Below are positions 46,998 through 57,710 of a DNA stretch of 64,000 nucleotides, piece by piece. Made by a program: the position numbers and the translations under genes. The DNA is from an uncultured Caulobacterales bacterium (GTDB taxonomy: Bacteria; Pseudomonadota; Alphaproteobacteria; Caulobacterales; Caulobacteraceae): assembly GCA_903858685.1 (NCBI GenBank), contig CAIOJR010000023.1, positions 1 through 64,000 of the forward strand, read 5' to 3'. Below the pieces are notes generated by a model. The model was not told the origin of the DNA. It saw nothing but the letters and a program-made list of their open reading frames with translations, and made no database searches. The stretch's first letter is position 1; the number at the start of each line of letters is the position of its first letter.

Positions 46998-49900
46998 TCA
47001 TCCCGCCGCCCGTAAGGCGGCGTGAGCCAGGGTCAGCTTGGCGAAGCTCCAACCTTCTCCGCTCTGCTCGATCTCGCTCATGACGCGACGGCCGCGCGCC
47101 ACGGCGTCACGACGCGGCGCCGTCCAGTCCGCAATAGCGGCCTGTGCAGCGGACAGGGAATCATCCGCTGGGCCCTTCGCGGCAAGCCCGGCGATGGCCC
47201 GCGTCCGTCCAATCTGTTCATCCACCATGTCGCCGATCAGGCTGCGCACCGCGGCGCGTTCATAAGAGTCGGACAGTTGTAAAGATGCTGCAGCCGCTCT
47301 CAGCCGATCGTAGCCGAAGGCGGCGCCGGTCTGATGATGCAGCCGTCCCATCTGAACGACAGACCATCCGACGGCGGCAGCCATATCGGCTATATCCACG
47401 GTCGCCATCAAGGCGTTCAGGCCCGCCACGGTCTTGGCCAGCGTCAGGGGTGCGCCCGCGTCTGTATAGGCCGTGATGCTCGCCATGGCCGCGATTTGCT
47501 CGAAGTCCGACATCAGATCGACGCCCGCAGCCTGTAACGCGTCCGCTGCGGGACGATAGGTCTCGATCAGCGCCCCGACCGATGTCGGTCCGGCCTGAGC
47601 AGAGCGGCCCTTGCGCACCGCCAGCCAATAGACCTGGCCGCGAAGTACGCGCGCAATCTCCTGATAAAGCGCGGTCTGGGCCTGCGCCGGTAGGGTCAGG
47701 TCCAGCGCGTCCACCGCCCGCCAGGTCTCGTCCAGACGGAAGATCTGCCGCGCCGCGAAAAACGCCTTGGCGATCACGGCGGCGTCCACGCCGGCGGCGT
47801 TCATCAGCCGGGAAGCGAAGGTGGGTCCCGCCATGTCGACAATCTGGTTCGACAGACGGGTTGCAATGATTTCACGGCGGAGTCGGTGACGTCGCATTTC
47901 CGGCTCATAGAGCGCCAGGGCCTGCGGGAAATAGCTCACGAGAGTCTGCTCGAACCACGGATCATCGGGCGCGTCAGACGCCACCAATGCCGCGTCGAGC
48001 TCCAGCTTGCCATAGGCGGTGAGCACCGCAAGTTCCGGGCGGCCAAGTCCGCGTCCGGCGGCCCGCAAGTCCGAAATCGCCGCGGCGGCGGGCAGCCCCT
48101 CCACCTTGCGGTCCAGACGGCCCTCGGCCTCCAACTGCATCATGAACCGAGCATGGGCCTGAAGCTGGGCTGGCGCGTCGGCCTCCTGAAGCGACAGACA
48201 CAGGGTCTGGTCATAATTATGCGCCAGAACGTGGCGGCCCACCTCGTCTGTCATGCTGGCGAGCAAGGCATCACGCTCAGCCCGGCTGAGCCGACCCGCC
48301 CGCTCCAGCTGACCCGTCAGAATCTTGATGTTGACCTCGTGGTCCGACGTGTCGACGCCTGCGGAATTGTCGATAGCGTCCGTATTGATCCGTCCGCCAT
48401 GGCGCGCATAGGCGATCCGGCCGGCCTGGGTGAAGCCCAGATTGGCGCCCTCGCCCACCACCAGGCAGCGCAGATCCGTCGCGTCGATGCGGATCGCGTC
48501 ATTGGCCTTGTCGCCCGCCTCGGCATGGCTCTCCGTCGCCGCCTTCACATAGGTGCCGATCCCGCCAAGATACAGAAGCTCGACCCGCGCCTTGAGGATG
48601 GCCCGGATCAGGTCCTGAGGCGAAATCTCTTCGACGTCCAGGTCCAGCAGGGCCTTGATTTCCGGCGTGACGGGGATGGTCTTGGCCGTGCGCGGATAGA
48701 CCCCGCCGCCCGGAGAAATCAGCTCTGCACGATAATCCGCCCAGGACGACCTGGGTAGAGCAAACAGCCGGTTTCGCTCCGCCCACGACGCCGCAACGTC
48801 CGGATCGGGATCGATGAAAATGTGGCGATGATCGAAGGCCGCGACCAGACGGGTCGCCCGGGACAGCAACATCCCATTGCCGAACACATCGCCGGACATG
48901 TCGCCCACGCCAATGCAGGAAAAGGGTTCGGTCTGGATGTCCTTGCCTAGCTCGCGGAAGTGGCGCTTCACCGCTTCCCACGCGCCGCGCGCGGTAATAC
49001 CCATGGCCTTGTGGTCATACCCGACCGATCCGCCAGACGCGAAGGCGTCACCGAGCCAGAAGCCGTAGTCAATGGCGACGCCATTGGCGATGTCCGAAAA
49101 AGTCGCCGTACCCTTGTCCGCCGCCACGACCAGATAGGGGTCGTCGCCATCATAAGAGATGACCCTGGCCGGTCGCACGACCGCGCCATCGGCGTCCAGA
49201 TTGTCGGTAATATCAAGTAGGCCCGACAGGAAGGTCCGGTAGGCCCGCACGCCCTCCGCCCGCCAGGCCTCGCTGCCTGCCTGTTTGGGCAACTGTTTGG
49301 GATAGAAGCCGCCCTTTGAGCCGACAGGCACGATCACGGCGTTCTTGACCTGCTGCGCCTTGACCAGTCCCAGGACCTCGGTGCGGAAGTCGTCGCGTCG
49401 GTCTGACCAGCGCAGACCGCCTCGGGCCACAGGGCCGAAGCGCAGATGCACCCCTTCCACATGGGGCGCCGCCACAAAGATCTCACGGTAGGGCTTGGGC
49501 AGGGGCAGATCCTCCAGCTCGCGACTGGCGATCTTGAAGCTGATATAGGCCTTGGGCTGACCATCGGAATCGGTCTGATAAAAATTGGTCCGCTTCAGGC
49601 TCATCACCAATTGGGCGATGCGACGAAGCGAGCGGTCCGCGTCCAGGCTGTCCACCGCCTGCAGCGCAGCCACAATCTCTGCAAAGACCGCTTCCGCCTG
49701 TTTCTGGCGCTCCGCCAGCGACACCTCGACGCCCGGATGGAACTTGATACGGAAGAGATCGATGATCAGACGCGCCACGCCGGGATGATCACGCAGGGCT
49801 TCCTGCTGCACGGCCTGGCTGGGATCAAGGCCCGACTGTTGACGGTAGCGAGCAAAGGCCCGGATAAGCGCAGCTTCGCGCCAGTCGAGCCCGAGTTCGA

Positions 49901-51920
49901 TCACCAGACGATTGAAGCCGTCGCTTTCAGCCCGACCCGTCCAGATGGCGACAAACGTATCCTCAAAGGCGTCACGGATATCGTCAAACACCAGTTCCGC
50001 GCCGCGCGGATCGTGCAGCACGAACTCATGAACCCAGATCGCCTCGGCGTCGCGCTCGCGGCGAATGGGGAAGCCGTCCTCCACGATCGCCTTCAGGCCC
50101 ATATTGTCAAGAATCGGCAGGACATCGGCCAAGGGTACGGCGTCGCCGCGATGATAGATCTTGAAGCGGAAGGCGGTCGCCTGATCGTCTGGATGCCGGT
50201 AGGCCCTGATGCGCAAAGGCTCGCGGCCGGCATCCAGCGCCTCGATCTGCTCGACATCAGCCAGAGCTTCGCGGGCGTCATAATGGTCCTGATAGCCCGG
50301 CGGGAACGCTGCGCCATAACGGGCCAGCACATCCGCCACCGCGCCAGGCTCCACCGCGCCACTGCGCACGGCTTGCGCGAACCGTTCGCCCCAGGTTCTG
50401 GTCGCCTCGTCGATCGCGCGCTCCAGAGCCCGCAGATCGGGTTCGCCATGGCGATTTGGCGTGACGCCCAGCACAAAATGCACGCGGGCCAGCGGCTCCT
50501 CGCCAAAGCTTGGATAATAGGCCGAGACGCGCCCGCCCCAGGCCTGAGCCAGCATCCGCCCCACCAGGGACCGAGTTTCTGAATTGTACCGGTCCCGAGG
50601 CGTGTAGAAGAGAATGGAGATGAAACGGTCAAACGGATCGCGCCGCACGAACAGGCGCACCCGCGGCCGGTCATACAGGTGCAGCACCCCGGTTGCGATC
50701 GTATAGAGGTCGTTCTCGTCAGCCTGAAACAGTTCGTCCCGCGGATAGCCCTCGATGATGTTTCTCAGGCGTTTCTCGTTGTGCGCGCTGGGGTTTTCCC
50801 CGGCCCGCGCCAGGATATGGGTGATCTTGCGCCGGATCAGTGGAATATCGCGCGCCGGTTCGTCATAGGCCTCGGCCGTGAACAGGCCGACAAACCGGAC
50901 CTCGCCGATCGCGGCGCCATCAGGCGCGTAACGCTTCACCCCGATATAGTCCATATAGGCGCGACGATGGACGCGCGAGCGCAGATTGGACTTGGCCACG
51001 ATCACCGGCGGCGAGGTTTCCAGATAGCCCTTCAGTTCCGAGGTGAGGATGGCCGGTTCACTCGCCCGACGGAGCACCGCCAGAGCGTTGTCGCGCAATA
51101 CGCCCAGGCTGGCGTCATCGCCATGTCCCGGTTCCTCCGGCGCATAGTCGCCATTGGCCAGGCGGGGATACTCATAGATCCGCGCTCCGATGAACACGAA
51201 ATGCTCCGCGCCGAGCCAGCGCAGGAAGTTGAGATATTCATCCACCGCTTCACTCGGCGCGCCGGGCGCATGACGACCGCGCGTCTTCATCCAGCGGTTC
51301 AGGGCCGGCGCGTCCGGGCCGCTCAGGGCGGAATCAAGCTCGGCAATGGTGTTTTGCAACAACAGGCGCATCGGATCGAAGTCGGCGACTGCCGTGCGCA
51401 CATCAGCCAGGGTGGCCGCAATACCGGACACCAGGCTGTATCGACGGTCTTCGCCCACAGGGGCCATGATCACGACAATCATGGATTCGCGCCGCTCTAT
51501 TCCCGCATCGCTGCGATAGCCCGCGCCATTGCGGCGGACCGTGACAACCGGATGGAACATGGCGCGGACATCATAGCCGCCGTCCGCCAGCTCCCCCATG
51601 ACGCTGTCGACTAGGAAGGGCGCATCGGGCTGTGCGACAACCAGCACGTCGAAATCGAGCGGCTTGTCTGTCTCGTCCATAGCCCGGTCGAGTAGAATAC
51701 GGGGCTCGACGCCCAGACTGGCCGCGCTGAGCCAGGCTTTCGCCAGGATGGCGCCGAGGGCTTGGGCGGAATCTCCAGGCAATTCGTCGGCGCGTGCGTC
51801 ATCATACGCCTGGTCGACAAAGTCCCGTTCAACAGATGGAAGCGACCCCAAACCTAGCGGTCTTGCGAATGCTTCTCGCAGAACTTCGCGGGAAAAGGGG
51901 TTTGAAATGTCGCCGTTCAT
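46998..51920 (-). CDS. NAD-specific glutamate dehydrogenase, large (1640 aa) type
   Basis: 'VGSKGGFYPKQLPKQ', 'GFWLGDAFASGGSVGYDHKAMGITARGAWEAVKRHFRELGKD', 'GVGDMSGDVFGNGMLLS', 'GGIGTYVKAATESHAEAGDKAND'. Confidence 0.97.
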   Translation of the reverse strand: MNGDISNPFSREVLREAFARPLGLGSLPSVERDFVDQAYDDARADELPGDSAQALGAILAKAWLSAASLGVEPRILLDRAMDETDKPLDFDVLVVAQPDAPFLVDSVMGELADGGYDVRAMFHPVVTVRRNGAGYRSDAGIERRESMIVVIMAPVGEDRRYSLVSGIAATLADVRTAVADFDPMRLLLQNTIAELDSALSGPDAPALNRWMKTRGRHAPGAPSEAVDEYLNFLRWLGAEHFVFIGARIYEYPRLANGDYAPEEPGHGDDASLGVLRDNALAVLRRASEPAILTSELKGYLETSPPVIVAKSNLRSRVHRRAYMDYIGVKRYAPDGAAIGEVRFVGLFTAEAYDEPARDIPLIRRKITHILARAGENPSAHNEKRLRNIIEGYPRDELFQADENDLYTIATGVLHLYDRPRVRLFVRRDPFDRFISILFYTPRDRYNSETRSLVGRMLAQAWGGRVSAYYPSFGEEPLARVHFVLGVTPNRHGEPDLRALERAIDEATRTWGERFAQAVRSGAVEPGAVADVLARYGAAFPPGYQDHYDAREALADVEQIEALDAGREPLRIRAYRHPDDQATAFRFKIYHRGDAVPLADVLPILDNMGLKAIVEDGFPIRRERDAEAIWVHEFVLHDPRGAELVFDDIRDAFEDTFVAIWTGRAESDGFNRLVIELGLDWREAALIRAFARYRQQSGLDPSQAVQQEALRDHPGVARLIIDLFRIKFHPGVEVSLAERQKQAEAVFAEIVAALQAVDSLDADRSLRRIAQLVMSLKRTNFYQTDSDGQPKAYISFKIASRELEDLPLPKPYREIFVAAPHVEGVHLRFGPVARGGLRWSDRRDDFRTEVLGLVKAQQVKNAVIVPVGSKGGFYPKQLPKQAGSEAWRAEGVRAYRTFLSGLLDITDNLDADGAVVRPARVISYDGDDPYLVVAADKGTATFSDIANGVAIDYGFWLGDAFASGGSVGYDHKAMGITARGAWEAVKRHFRELGKDIQTEPFSCIGVGDMSGDVFGNGMLLSRATRLVAAFDHRHIFIDPDPDVAASWAERNRLFALPRSSWADYRAELISPGGGVYPRTAKTIPVTPEIKALLDLDVEEISPQDLIRAILKARVELLYLGGIGTYVKAATESHAEAGDKANDAIRIDATDLRCLVVGEGANLGFTQAGRIAYARHGGRINTDAIDNSAGVDTSDHEVNIKILTGQLERAGRLSRAERDALLASMTDEVGRHVLAHNYDQTLCLSLQEADAPAQLQAHARFMMQLEAEGRLDRKVEGLPAAAAISDLRAAGRGLGRPELAVLTAYGKLELDAALVASDAPDDPWFEQTLVSYFPQALALYEPEMRRHRLRREIIATRLSNQIVDMAGPTFASRLMNAAGVDAAVIAKAFFAARQIFRLDETWRAVDALDLTLPAQAQTALYQEIARVLRGQVYWLAVRKGRSAQAGPTSVGALIETYRPAADALQAAGVDLMSDFEQIAAMASITAYTDAGAPLTLAKTVAGLNALMATVDIADMAAAVGWSVVQMGRLHHQTGAAFGYDRLRAAAASLQLSDSYERAAVRSLIGDMVDEQIGRTRAIAGLAAKGPADDSLSAAQAAIADWTAPRRDAVARGRRVMSEIEQSGEGWSFAKLTLAHAALRAAG

Positions 51921-52054
51921 GAGAATCCCGCAAATCGGCGCCTCAGTTCCTGAGGCTGATTGATGGGAATTTACCCTAAACTTCCTACATTAAGGTTCAA
52001 CCATCGCCGAAGCAGTATTTCTCCGAAAAAGCGACTTTGTGGCCCGAAATTTGA

Positions 52055-52086
52055 CGCGCCGCCGAAGGGGGGGCTCCGGCGGCGCG
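52055..52086 (-). terminator. GC-rich hairpin between the AI-2E transporter gene and the glutamate dehydrogenase gene
   Basis: CGCGCCGCCG-aagggggggctc-CGGCGGCGCG, 10-bp perfect arms. Confidence 0.4.
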
Positions 52087-52294
52087 CGCTCCGCCCGGGG
52101 TCGGCGGAACAGAATGGCTACGATCTGTTGCTGGGCGTAACGCCAGAGGGTGTGGCGTCACGCAGATCGCGCCTTGGGTCAGGCGAGGGGGTGCGCGCCC
52201 GACACGCTATAGATAGGGAGCGCCACGGCGTGATTTACAGGGCCCGCTCAAAATATTTGCCGCGCCGTCAAACAGATCGACAGCGACGCAGGGC

Positions 52295-53374
52295 TCAGAC
52301 GGCGGGCTCGGCTCTGCTGGACTTGATTGACGACACAGGACCAGATTCAGGTTTGCCGTCGCCGGACAGAAGCACCGCAATCCAGCGGCTATTGTCAAAC
52401 TGAGCCAGGATAATGATCCCGGTCACGGTCAGCGGCGTGGACAGAAACATGCCCGGTAGGCCCCAGAGGGCGCCCCAAAAAGCAAGACTGAGCAGGACCA
52501 CGACCGGATCGATGTTCAGCCCGTCACGCTGCATGCGCGGCAAAACAATACTGCCGACGACAAACAGAATGATCTGCAACCCGCAGAACAGGGCGACCGG
52601 CTGCCACAGTGTTGCAAACTGCACCAGGGCGAACAGCGGCGGCAGGATGGCGGCGATCAAACCGCCGACGACAGGTATAAACACGATCACAAAGATGAGG
52701 AACGCCCAGAAGGCCGCATTGTCCAACCCCATGGACGCCATCAAAGCCCAGGACATGACGGCGATCGCCGCGCCGGTGACCGTTTGAATCCACAGATACC
52801 TCTCGACCCCGTCCCTTATCCGGCTGAACACGTCCACGGCGCGTCGCCGCTCAGCGCTATTGGGCCACAAAGCCACGACCTTGCGCATCAAGCCCTGACG
52901 CGAGGCGATCAGAAATCCGGTATAGATGAAGACATAGACAGCGCCCGACCCGAACGACTGCAGGGCCTTGGCCACATCTCCGGCATAATGGGCCAGGTTC
53001 ATCTGGTTGATCAACGCTTCCACAGTGGGCGGCGTCTGGACGCCGGCTATCGCTGCGACCTGCACCAGGGCTCGATTCAGTCGGGGCGCATCGGTCATCA
53101 ACTGTGCGGAAAAGGCGGCTGCATTATTGACCACCACCCAGAGGGTCAGACTGAACCCGATCGTCGAGATCAGCAAGGCGAGCGGCAGGTCCGCCCAGCC
53201 GGGTAAAAACGGCGCGTGCCTTTGCAGAAATCGGGCAAAGCTGTCGATCAGCACCGTGAGGAACAAGGCCAATACAAGAGGCGTCAGAATCCCCGCCGCC
53301 CAGGCCAGGGCGGCGCAGACCATAACCGTAGAGGCCAGCACGATGGAGGTGCGGGAAACCGCCGAATGTTGCAT
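52295..53374 (-). CDS. AI-2E family transporter
   Basis: 'FVIVFIPVVGGLIAAILPPLFALVQF...FVVGSIVLPRMQRDGLNIDPVVVLLSLAFWGALWGLPGMFLSTPLTV'; start set at MQHSAVSR. Confidence 0.92.
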   Translation of the reverse strand: MQHSAVSRTSIVLASTVMVCAALAWAAGILTPLVLALFLTVLIDSFARFLQRHAPFLPGWADLPLALLISTIGFSLTLWVVVNNAAAFSAQLMTDAPRLNRALVQVAAIAGVQTPPTVEALINQMNLAHYAGDVAKALQSFGSGAVYVFIYTGFLIASRQGLMRKVVALWPNSAERRRAVDVFSRIRDGVERYLWIQTVTGAAIAVMSWALMASMGLDNAAFWAFLIFVIVFIPVVGGLIAAILPPLFALVQFATLWQPVALFCGLQIILFVVGSIVLPRMQRDGLNIDPVVVLLSLAFWGALWGLPGMFLSTPLTVTGIIILAQFDNSRWIAVLLSGDGKPESGPVSSIKSSRAEPAV

Positions 53375-53449
53375 GCAATCCCCGGGCGACAAATTGTCAA
53401 GAGCGGCAGCATTGACCCACAGGCCCCAGGCCCTGTGTCTCGCTGCGTC

Positions 53450-54889
53450 CTATGTGACCTGACGCAATGGCTCTTCCGGGTCAAGCCGACCGGCGAGTTC
53501 GGGGCGAATACGGCCTTCCAGGTGCTGGATGATCAGACCCGCCACATCCTTGCCCGACGCACGCTCTACCCCCTGCAGGCCCGGCGAAGCATTCACCTCG
53601 ATCACCTTTGGTCCGTCATGGGCCCGCAATATGTCTACGCCGGCGACCTGCAGGCCAAGCGCCTTGACCGCCCGCACCGCCATATCGCGCTCGGCCGCGG
53701 TGATCTTGACCGGCAAGGCCTCCCCGCCCTGGTGCAGATTTGAGCGGAAATCGCCGAGTTTGGCCTGCCGCTTCATCGCGGCCACCACCTTGGCGCCGAT
53801 CACAAAGCAACGGATGTCCGCACCCTTCGCCTCTTCGACAAATTCCTGGACCAAGATATCGGCGTCGAGGTCACGGAAGGCGGAAATCACCGATTCGGCC
53901 GCCTGCGCGGTTTCAGCCAGAACGACTCCGCGTCCCTGGCTGCCCTGCAACAGCTTCACGACCAGAGGCGCGCCGCCGACGAGACCCAGCACATGGCGTG
54001 TATCCTTGGGCGAGCGGGCGAATGCGGTGGTCGGCATGGCCACGCCCTTGCGCGCCAGAACCTGCAGGGCGTGCAGCTTGTCGCGAGCGGCGGCGATCGC
54101 GGGCGCACGATTGAGGCAGAAGGCGCCGGTCAGTTCGAACTGACGCACCACCGCCAGACCATAGTCCTTCAGAGGCGAACCGATCCTGGGAATGACCGCG
54201 TCATACCGATCCAGAACGGCGCCGTCATAAAGCACGCTGGGCGCGTTGATATTGATGTTCATATAGCAGCGCGTCGTGTCGATCGGGTCAATCCGGTGAC
54301 CCCTCGCCTCCGCCGCCTCGATCAGGCGACGGCTCGAATAGTTCTTGGCGTTCACCGTCAGGATCGCGATTCGCAGGGCCCTGGTCATTTCTGGCGAGGC
54401 CTGGCTCGGAGAATAGGCCTCATAGCCCAGCACAGGTTGAACCCGAACACGCGTCGGGTCGACAATCGCGCCTGCGGCTTCCAGTCCCTGTCGGCCCAGA
54501 AGCATCCGGTAACTCATGGCGTCCCGGTTGGTGAGCGAGATTTCAACAGGAACTCTTACAGGCCCGATCTGCAGCGGCGTCCGGATAATGTAGCGGATTT
54601 CGGTGTCGCCGTTGGAGCTGGTGACGGCGCGCTGATCGACAATATCGGCCACGCAGTCGATCTGAATGTCGGAACGCATGGGCGCCGGCTGGACGCAGAA
54701 CCGCAATTGCGGCGCTGACAGCGGTCCAAAGGGTTGCATACGCAAGGCGTGCAAGGCCGATGTACGCGCCCCCGTATCCACCTTGGCCCGGATCGCATGA
54801 ACACCAATGTCCGGCAGAGCGGCCCATTCTTCGCGCCCGAGCAGAAGCGGCGCCTGAGGGGGGCTATCGATGCGGTTCAAGGTGGTCAT
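53450..54889 (-). CDS. RimB-like retropepsin/zinc-protease domain fused to RimK-type ATP-grasp glutamate ligase
   Basis: N-term '[34 protein letters not shown]' (DTGA); C-term RimK '[19 protein letters not shown]...[21 protein letters not shown]...[28 protein letters not shown]'. Confidence 0.92.
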   Translation of the reverse strand: MTTLNRIDSPPQAPLLLGREEWAALPDIGVHAIRAKVDTGARTSALHALRMQPFGPLSAPQLRFCVQPAPMRSDIQIDCVADIVDQRAVTSSNGDTEIRYIIRTPLQIGPVRVPVEISLTNRDAMSYRMLLGRQGLEAAGAIVDPTRVRVQPVLGYEAYSPSQASPEMTRALRIAILTVNAKNYSSRRLIEAAEARGHRIDPIDTTRCYMNININAPSVLYDGAVLDRYDAVIPRIGSPLKDYGLAVVRQFELTGAFCLNRAPAIAAARDKLHALQVLARKGVAMPTTAFARSPKDTRHVLGLVGGAPLVVKLLQGSQGRGVVLAETAQAAESVISAFRDLDADILVQEFVEEAKGADIRCFVIGAKVVAAMKRQAKLGDFRSNLHQGGEALPVKITAAERDMAVRAVKALGLQVAGVDILRAHDGPKVIEVNASPGLQGVERASGKDVAGLIIQHLEGRIRPELAGRLDPEEPLRQVT

Positions 54890-55029
54890 TGCGCTTGTCC
54901 GGCAACGGGCTGAACCTGAAGACAGGTCCCACGGGACCGATACGCCCTCGGTCGCCTTCCATGCCAGTGACATTTTGACGAAGGCTCCGCGCGGGCGCGA
55001 TCGGTAAAGCCGAAGTAAGGACTTGCAGA

Positions 55030-55047
55030 TATAAAGATATCTTTATA
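55030..55047. promoter_or_regulatory. perfect 18-bp palindrome upstream of metK, candidate operator
   Basis: TATAAAGATATCTTTATA is identical to its reverse complement; ends 34 bp before the metK GTG. Confidence 0.7.
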
Positions 55048-55081
55048 GGTTCTGTTTCAATAGCAGTCTGGAGCCGCGGCC

Positions 55082-56248
55082 GTGCCCCGTTCGTCCTACA
55101 TCTTCACCAGTGAAAGCGTCTCCGAAGGCCATCCCGACAAGGTTGCGGATCGGATTTCGGACACCGTCGTGGACGCCTATCTTGGGGCCGACCCCTATGC
55201 CCGCGTGGCCTGCGAAACCCTGGTGACCACCAACCGGATCATTCTGGCGGGCGAAGTGCGCGGGCCTGACGGTCTGGTCGAGCAGCTGGAAGACAAGGTG
55301 CGCGCCGCGGTGCGCGACATCGGCTATGAGCAGGACGGATTCCACTGGAAGACCGCGGACTTCGCCTGCCACCTTCATCCCCAGTCCGCTGATATCGCCA
55401 TAGGCGTCGACGCCAGCGGCAACAAGGACGAAGGCGCCGGCGATCAGGGCATCATGTTTGGCTACGCCACCAATGAAACGCCGGAGCTCATGCCGGCCAC
55501 CCTGCAATACAGCCACAACATCCTGAAATCACTGGCGCAGGCCCGTCATTCCGGCGAGCGACCGGAACTGGAGCCCGACGCCAAGAGCCAGGTGACCCTG
55601 GTCTATGAGAACGGCCGCCCCGTGCGCGCCACATCCATCGTCCTGTCCACCCAGCACAAGCCGGGCCTGACGCCGGCTGAGATCGCCGTGCTGGTGAAGC
55701 CCTACATACTGTCGGTCTTTCCCGATGGCTTTGTGACGGACGATACCCAATGGCACATCAACCCTACGGGCAAGTTCGAGATCGGCGGGCCGGACGGCGA
55801 TGCGGGTCTGACGGGCCGCAAGATCATTGTCGATACTTATGGCGGTGCAGCCCCGCACGGCGGCGGCGCCTTTTCGGGCAAGGACCCGACCAAGGTTGAC
55901 CGCTCCGCAGCCTATCTCTGCCGCTATCTGGCCAAGAATGTCGTCGCCGCCGGACTTGCGGATCAGTGCACGATCCAGATCAGCTATGCGATCGGCGTGT
56001 CACGGCCCCTGTCCTTCTATGTCAATCTGCACGGCTCGGACCGGATCGACCCCGTGCGCCTCGAAGCCGTCCTGCCTGATCTGGTGGGCGGTTGCACCCC
56101 TCGCGCCATCCGCGAGCATCTGAAGCTGAATCGCCCGATCTATGCGCGCACCGCCGCCTATGGCCATTTCGGACGGTCGCCAGACGCAGACGGCGGCTTC
56201 TCCTGGGAGGCGACGGATCTGTTGAGCGACCTGAGGGGTCTTGTCTAG
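55082..56248 (+). CDS. metK: S-adenosylmethionine synthetase
   Basis: '[22 protein letters not shown]', '[12 protein letters not shown]', '[19 protein letters not shown]'; GTG start with GGAG upstream. Confidence 0.98.
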   Translation: MPRSSYIFTSESVSEGHPDKVADRISDTVVDAYLGADPYARVACETLVTTNRIILAGEVRGPDGLVEQLEDKVRAAVRDIGYEQDGFHWKTADFACHLHPQSADIAIGVDASGNKDEGAGDQGIMFGYATNETPELMPATLQYSHNILKSLAQARHSGERPELEPDAKSQVTLVYENGRPVRATSIVLSTQHKPGLTPAEIAVLVKPYILSVFPDGFVTDDTQWHINPTGKFEIGGPDGDAGLTGRKIIVDTYGGAAPHGGGAFSGKDPTKVDRSAAYLCRYLAKNVVAAGLADQCTIQISYAIGVSRPLSFYVNLHGSDRIDPVRLEAVLPDLVGGCTPRAIREHLKLNRPIYARTAAYGHFGRSPDADGGFSWEATDLLSDLRGLV

Positions 56249-56295
56249 GCCCTTTAGCTCTGGTCATCGGCGTTTGCGATCTATATGCGGCGCGG

Positions 56296-57009
56296 ATGAC
56301 TGATCCATCTGACCAGACCCCGTCCACCGAAGGCGCCCATCGTCCGTTGCGCAGCTATGGCCGAATCAAGTCCCGCACCATCAAGCCTGCCCAGGGCGCG
56401 CTGCTGGACACCCTCCTGCCGCGCATCGCCATACCCGACCCCGAGCTCGGCCCGATCAATCCACAGGCTCTGATGCCACACGCCGCGGAGGTGTGGCTGG
56501 AGATTGGATTTGGCGGGGGTGAGCACCTGGCCGGCCAGGCCGCCAAACGACCTGATGTGCTGTTTCTGGGCGCCGAGCCCTTTCTGAACGGGGCGGCCAG
56601 CGCCCTGCGGCACCTGTCCGAGCGAAATCTCGCCAATGTCCGGTTGCTGGTTGGCGACGCCCGCCTGCTGATCAATGCACTTCCAAAGGCCAGCCTGTCA
56701 CAGGTGTTCATCCTGTTCCCCGACCCCTGGCCAAAGGCGCGGCATCATAAACGCCGGCTGGTCCAGGACGATGTGGTGCAAGAACTCGCACGCGCAATGC
56801 GCCCCGGCGGGCGTTTGAGATTCGCCACAGACTGGGCAGACTATGCAGACTGGGCGCTGGAGCGCTTCCTAAGAAGCGAAGCGTTTGACTGGACGGCCCA
56901 CTGCGCCGACGACTGGCGTCGGGCGCCCGACGACCATGTGACGACGCGCTATCAGGAAAAAAAGTTGGGCGATATCGCCCCGGTCTATCTGGATCTTGTC
57001 CGCCGCTGA
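56296..57009 (+). CDS. trmB: tRNA (guanine-N7-)-methyltransferase
   Basis: 'YGRIKSRTIKPAQGAL', 'EIGFGGGEHLAGQA', 'IFILFPDPWPKARHHKRRLVQ'. Confidence 0.96.
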   Translation: MTDPSDQTPSTEGAHRPLRSYGRIKSRTIKPAQGALLDTLLPRIAIPDPELGPINPQALMPHAAEVWLEIGFGGGEHLAGQAAKRPDVLFLGAEPFLNGAASALRHLSERNLANVRLLVGDARLLINALPKASLSQVFILFPDPWPKARHHKRRLVQDDVVQELARAMRPGGRLRFATDWADYADWALERFLRSEAFDWTAHCADDWRRAPDDHVTTRYQEKKLGDIAPVYLDLVRR

Positions 57010-57059
57010 TCGCGACACTGGCGATGGGCGCGACCGAAGCCGCGCCCCCTGGACCTCTA

Positions 57060-57632
57060 TCATACCGACTTGGCGGGCGGCGATAGCAGCAACTTTTCGC
57101 TTTCGACCGTGATGGCGCGCTCAATCGATTCGCGGATCAGTTGGCCGGCCTCCTCGATATCGCCCCACCCGGCGATATGGGTTTCCTTGCCCTTTTCCAG
57201 ATCCTTGTAGTGCTGGAAGAAATGCTGGATCTGTTCGGTCAGGATGCTTGGCAGATGGCGCCAGCTGTCCACGCCCTTGTAGAACGGGTGCAGGGCGTCG
57301 ACCGGCACGGCGAGAATCTTTTCATCGCCGCCCTTTTCGTCATGCATCTTGAGCACGCCGATCGGACGACAGCGGATCACAGCGCCGGGCACGACCGGGG
57401 TGGGACCCACGACCATGATGTCCATCGGATCGCCGTCATCGGCGAGGGTGTGGGGGATGAAACCATAATTTCCCGGATAGAACATGGCGGTGTGAAGGAA
57501 GCGGTCGACGAAAATCGCGCCTGATTCCTTGTCCAGTTCATATTTCACCGGCTCCCCGCCCTGCGGGATCTCGATCACCGCATTCACATCATAGGGCGGG
57601 TTTAAGCCGATGGCGATTTTAGAGAGGTCCAT
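57060..57632 (-). CDS. ppa: inorganic pyrophosphatase
   Basis: 'VNAVIEIPQGGEPVKYELDKESGAIFVDRFLHTAMFYPGNYGFIPHTLADDGDPMDIMVV'. Confidence 0.97.
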   Translation of the reverse strand: MDLSKIAIGLNPPYDVNAVIEIPQGGEPVKYELDKESGAIFVDRFLHTAMFYPGNYGFIPHTLADDGDPMDIMVVGPTPVVPGAVIRCRPIGVLKMHDEKGGDEKILAVPVDALHPFYKGVDSWRHLPSILTEQIQHFFQHYKDLEKGKETHIAGWGDIEEAGQLIRESIERAITVESEKLLLSPPAKSV

Positions 57633-57710
57633 AAAGCACACAAAACCAGGTTGGGGAGGATGGCGCTCCCTATGCGCCGAAATGCTGCAATGCGAAAGAG
57701 GGCTATTGGT

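Noticed and set aside
45685-47025. 446-codon plus-strand ORF opposite mtaB/dapF
   Set aside because: Both minus-strand genes have diagnostic motifs; this is a codon-bias shadow.
49446-50582. 378-codon plus-strand ORF opposite glutamate dehydrogenase
   Set aside because: Inside a single confident 1640-aa gene; no domain evidence.
51960-52403. 147-codon ORF in the glutamate dehydrogenase-AI-2E spacer
   Set aside because: Runs into the AI-2E gene antisense, Arg-rich, no domain.
55021-55081. SAM riboswitch upstream of metK
   Set aside because: The short leader does not show SAM-II, SAM-V or SAM/SAH conserved core sequences; the palindrome fits a DNA operator better.
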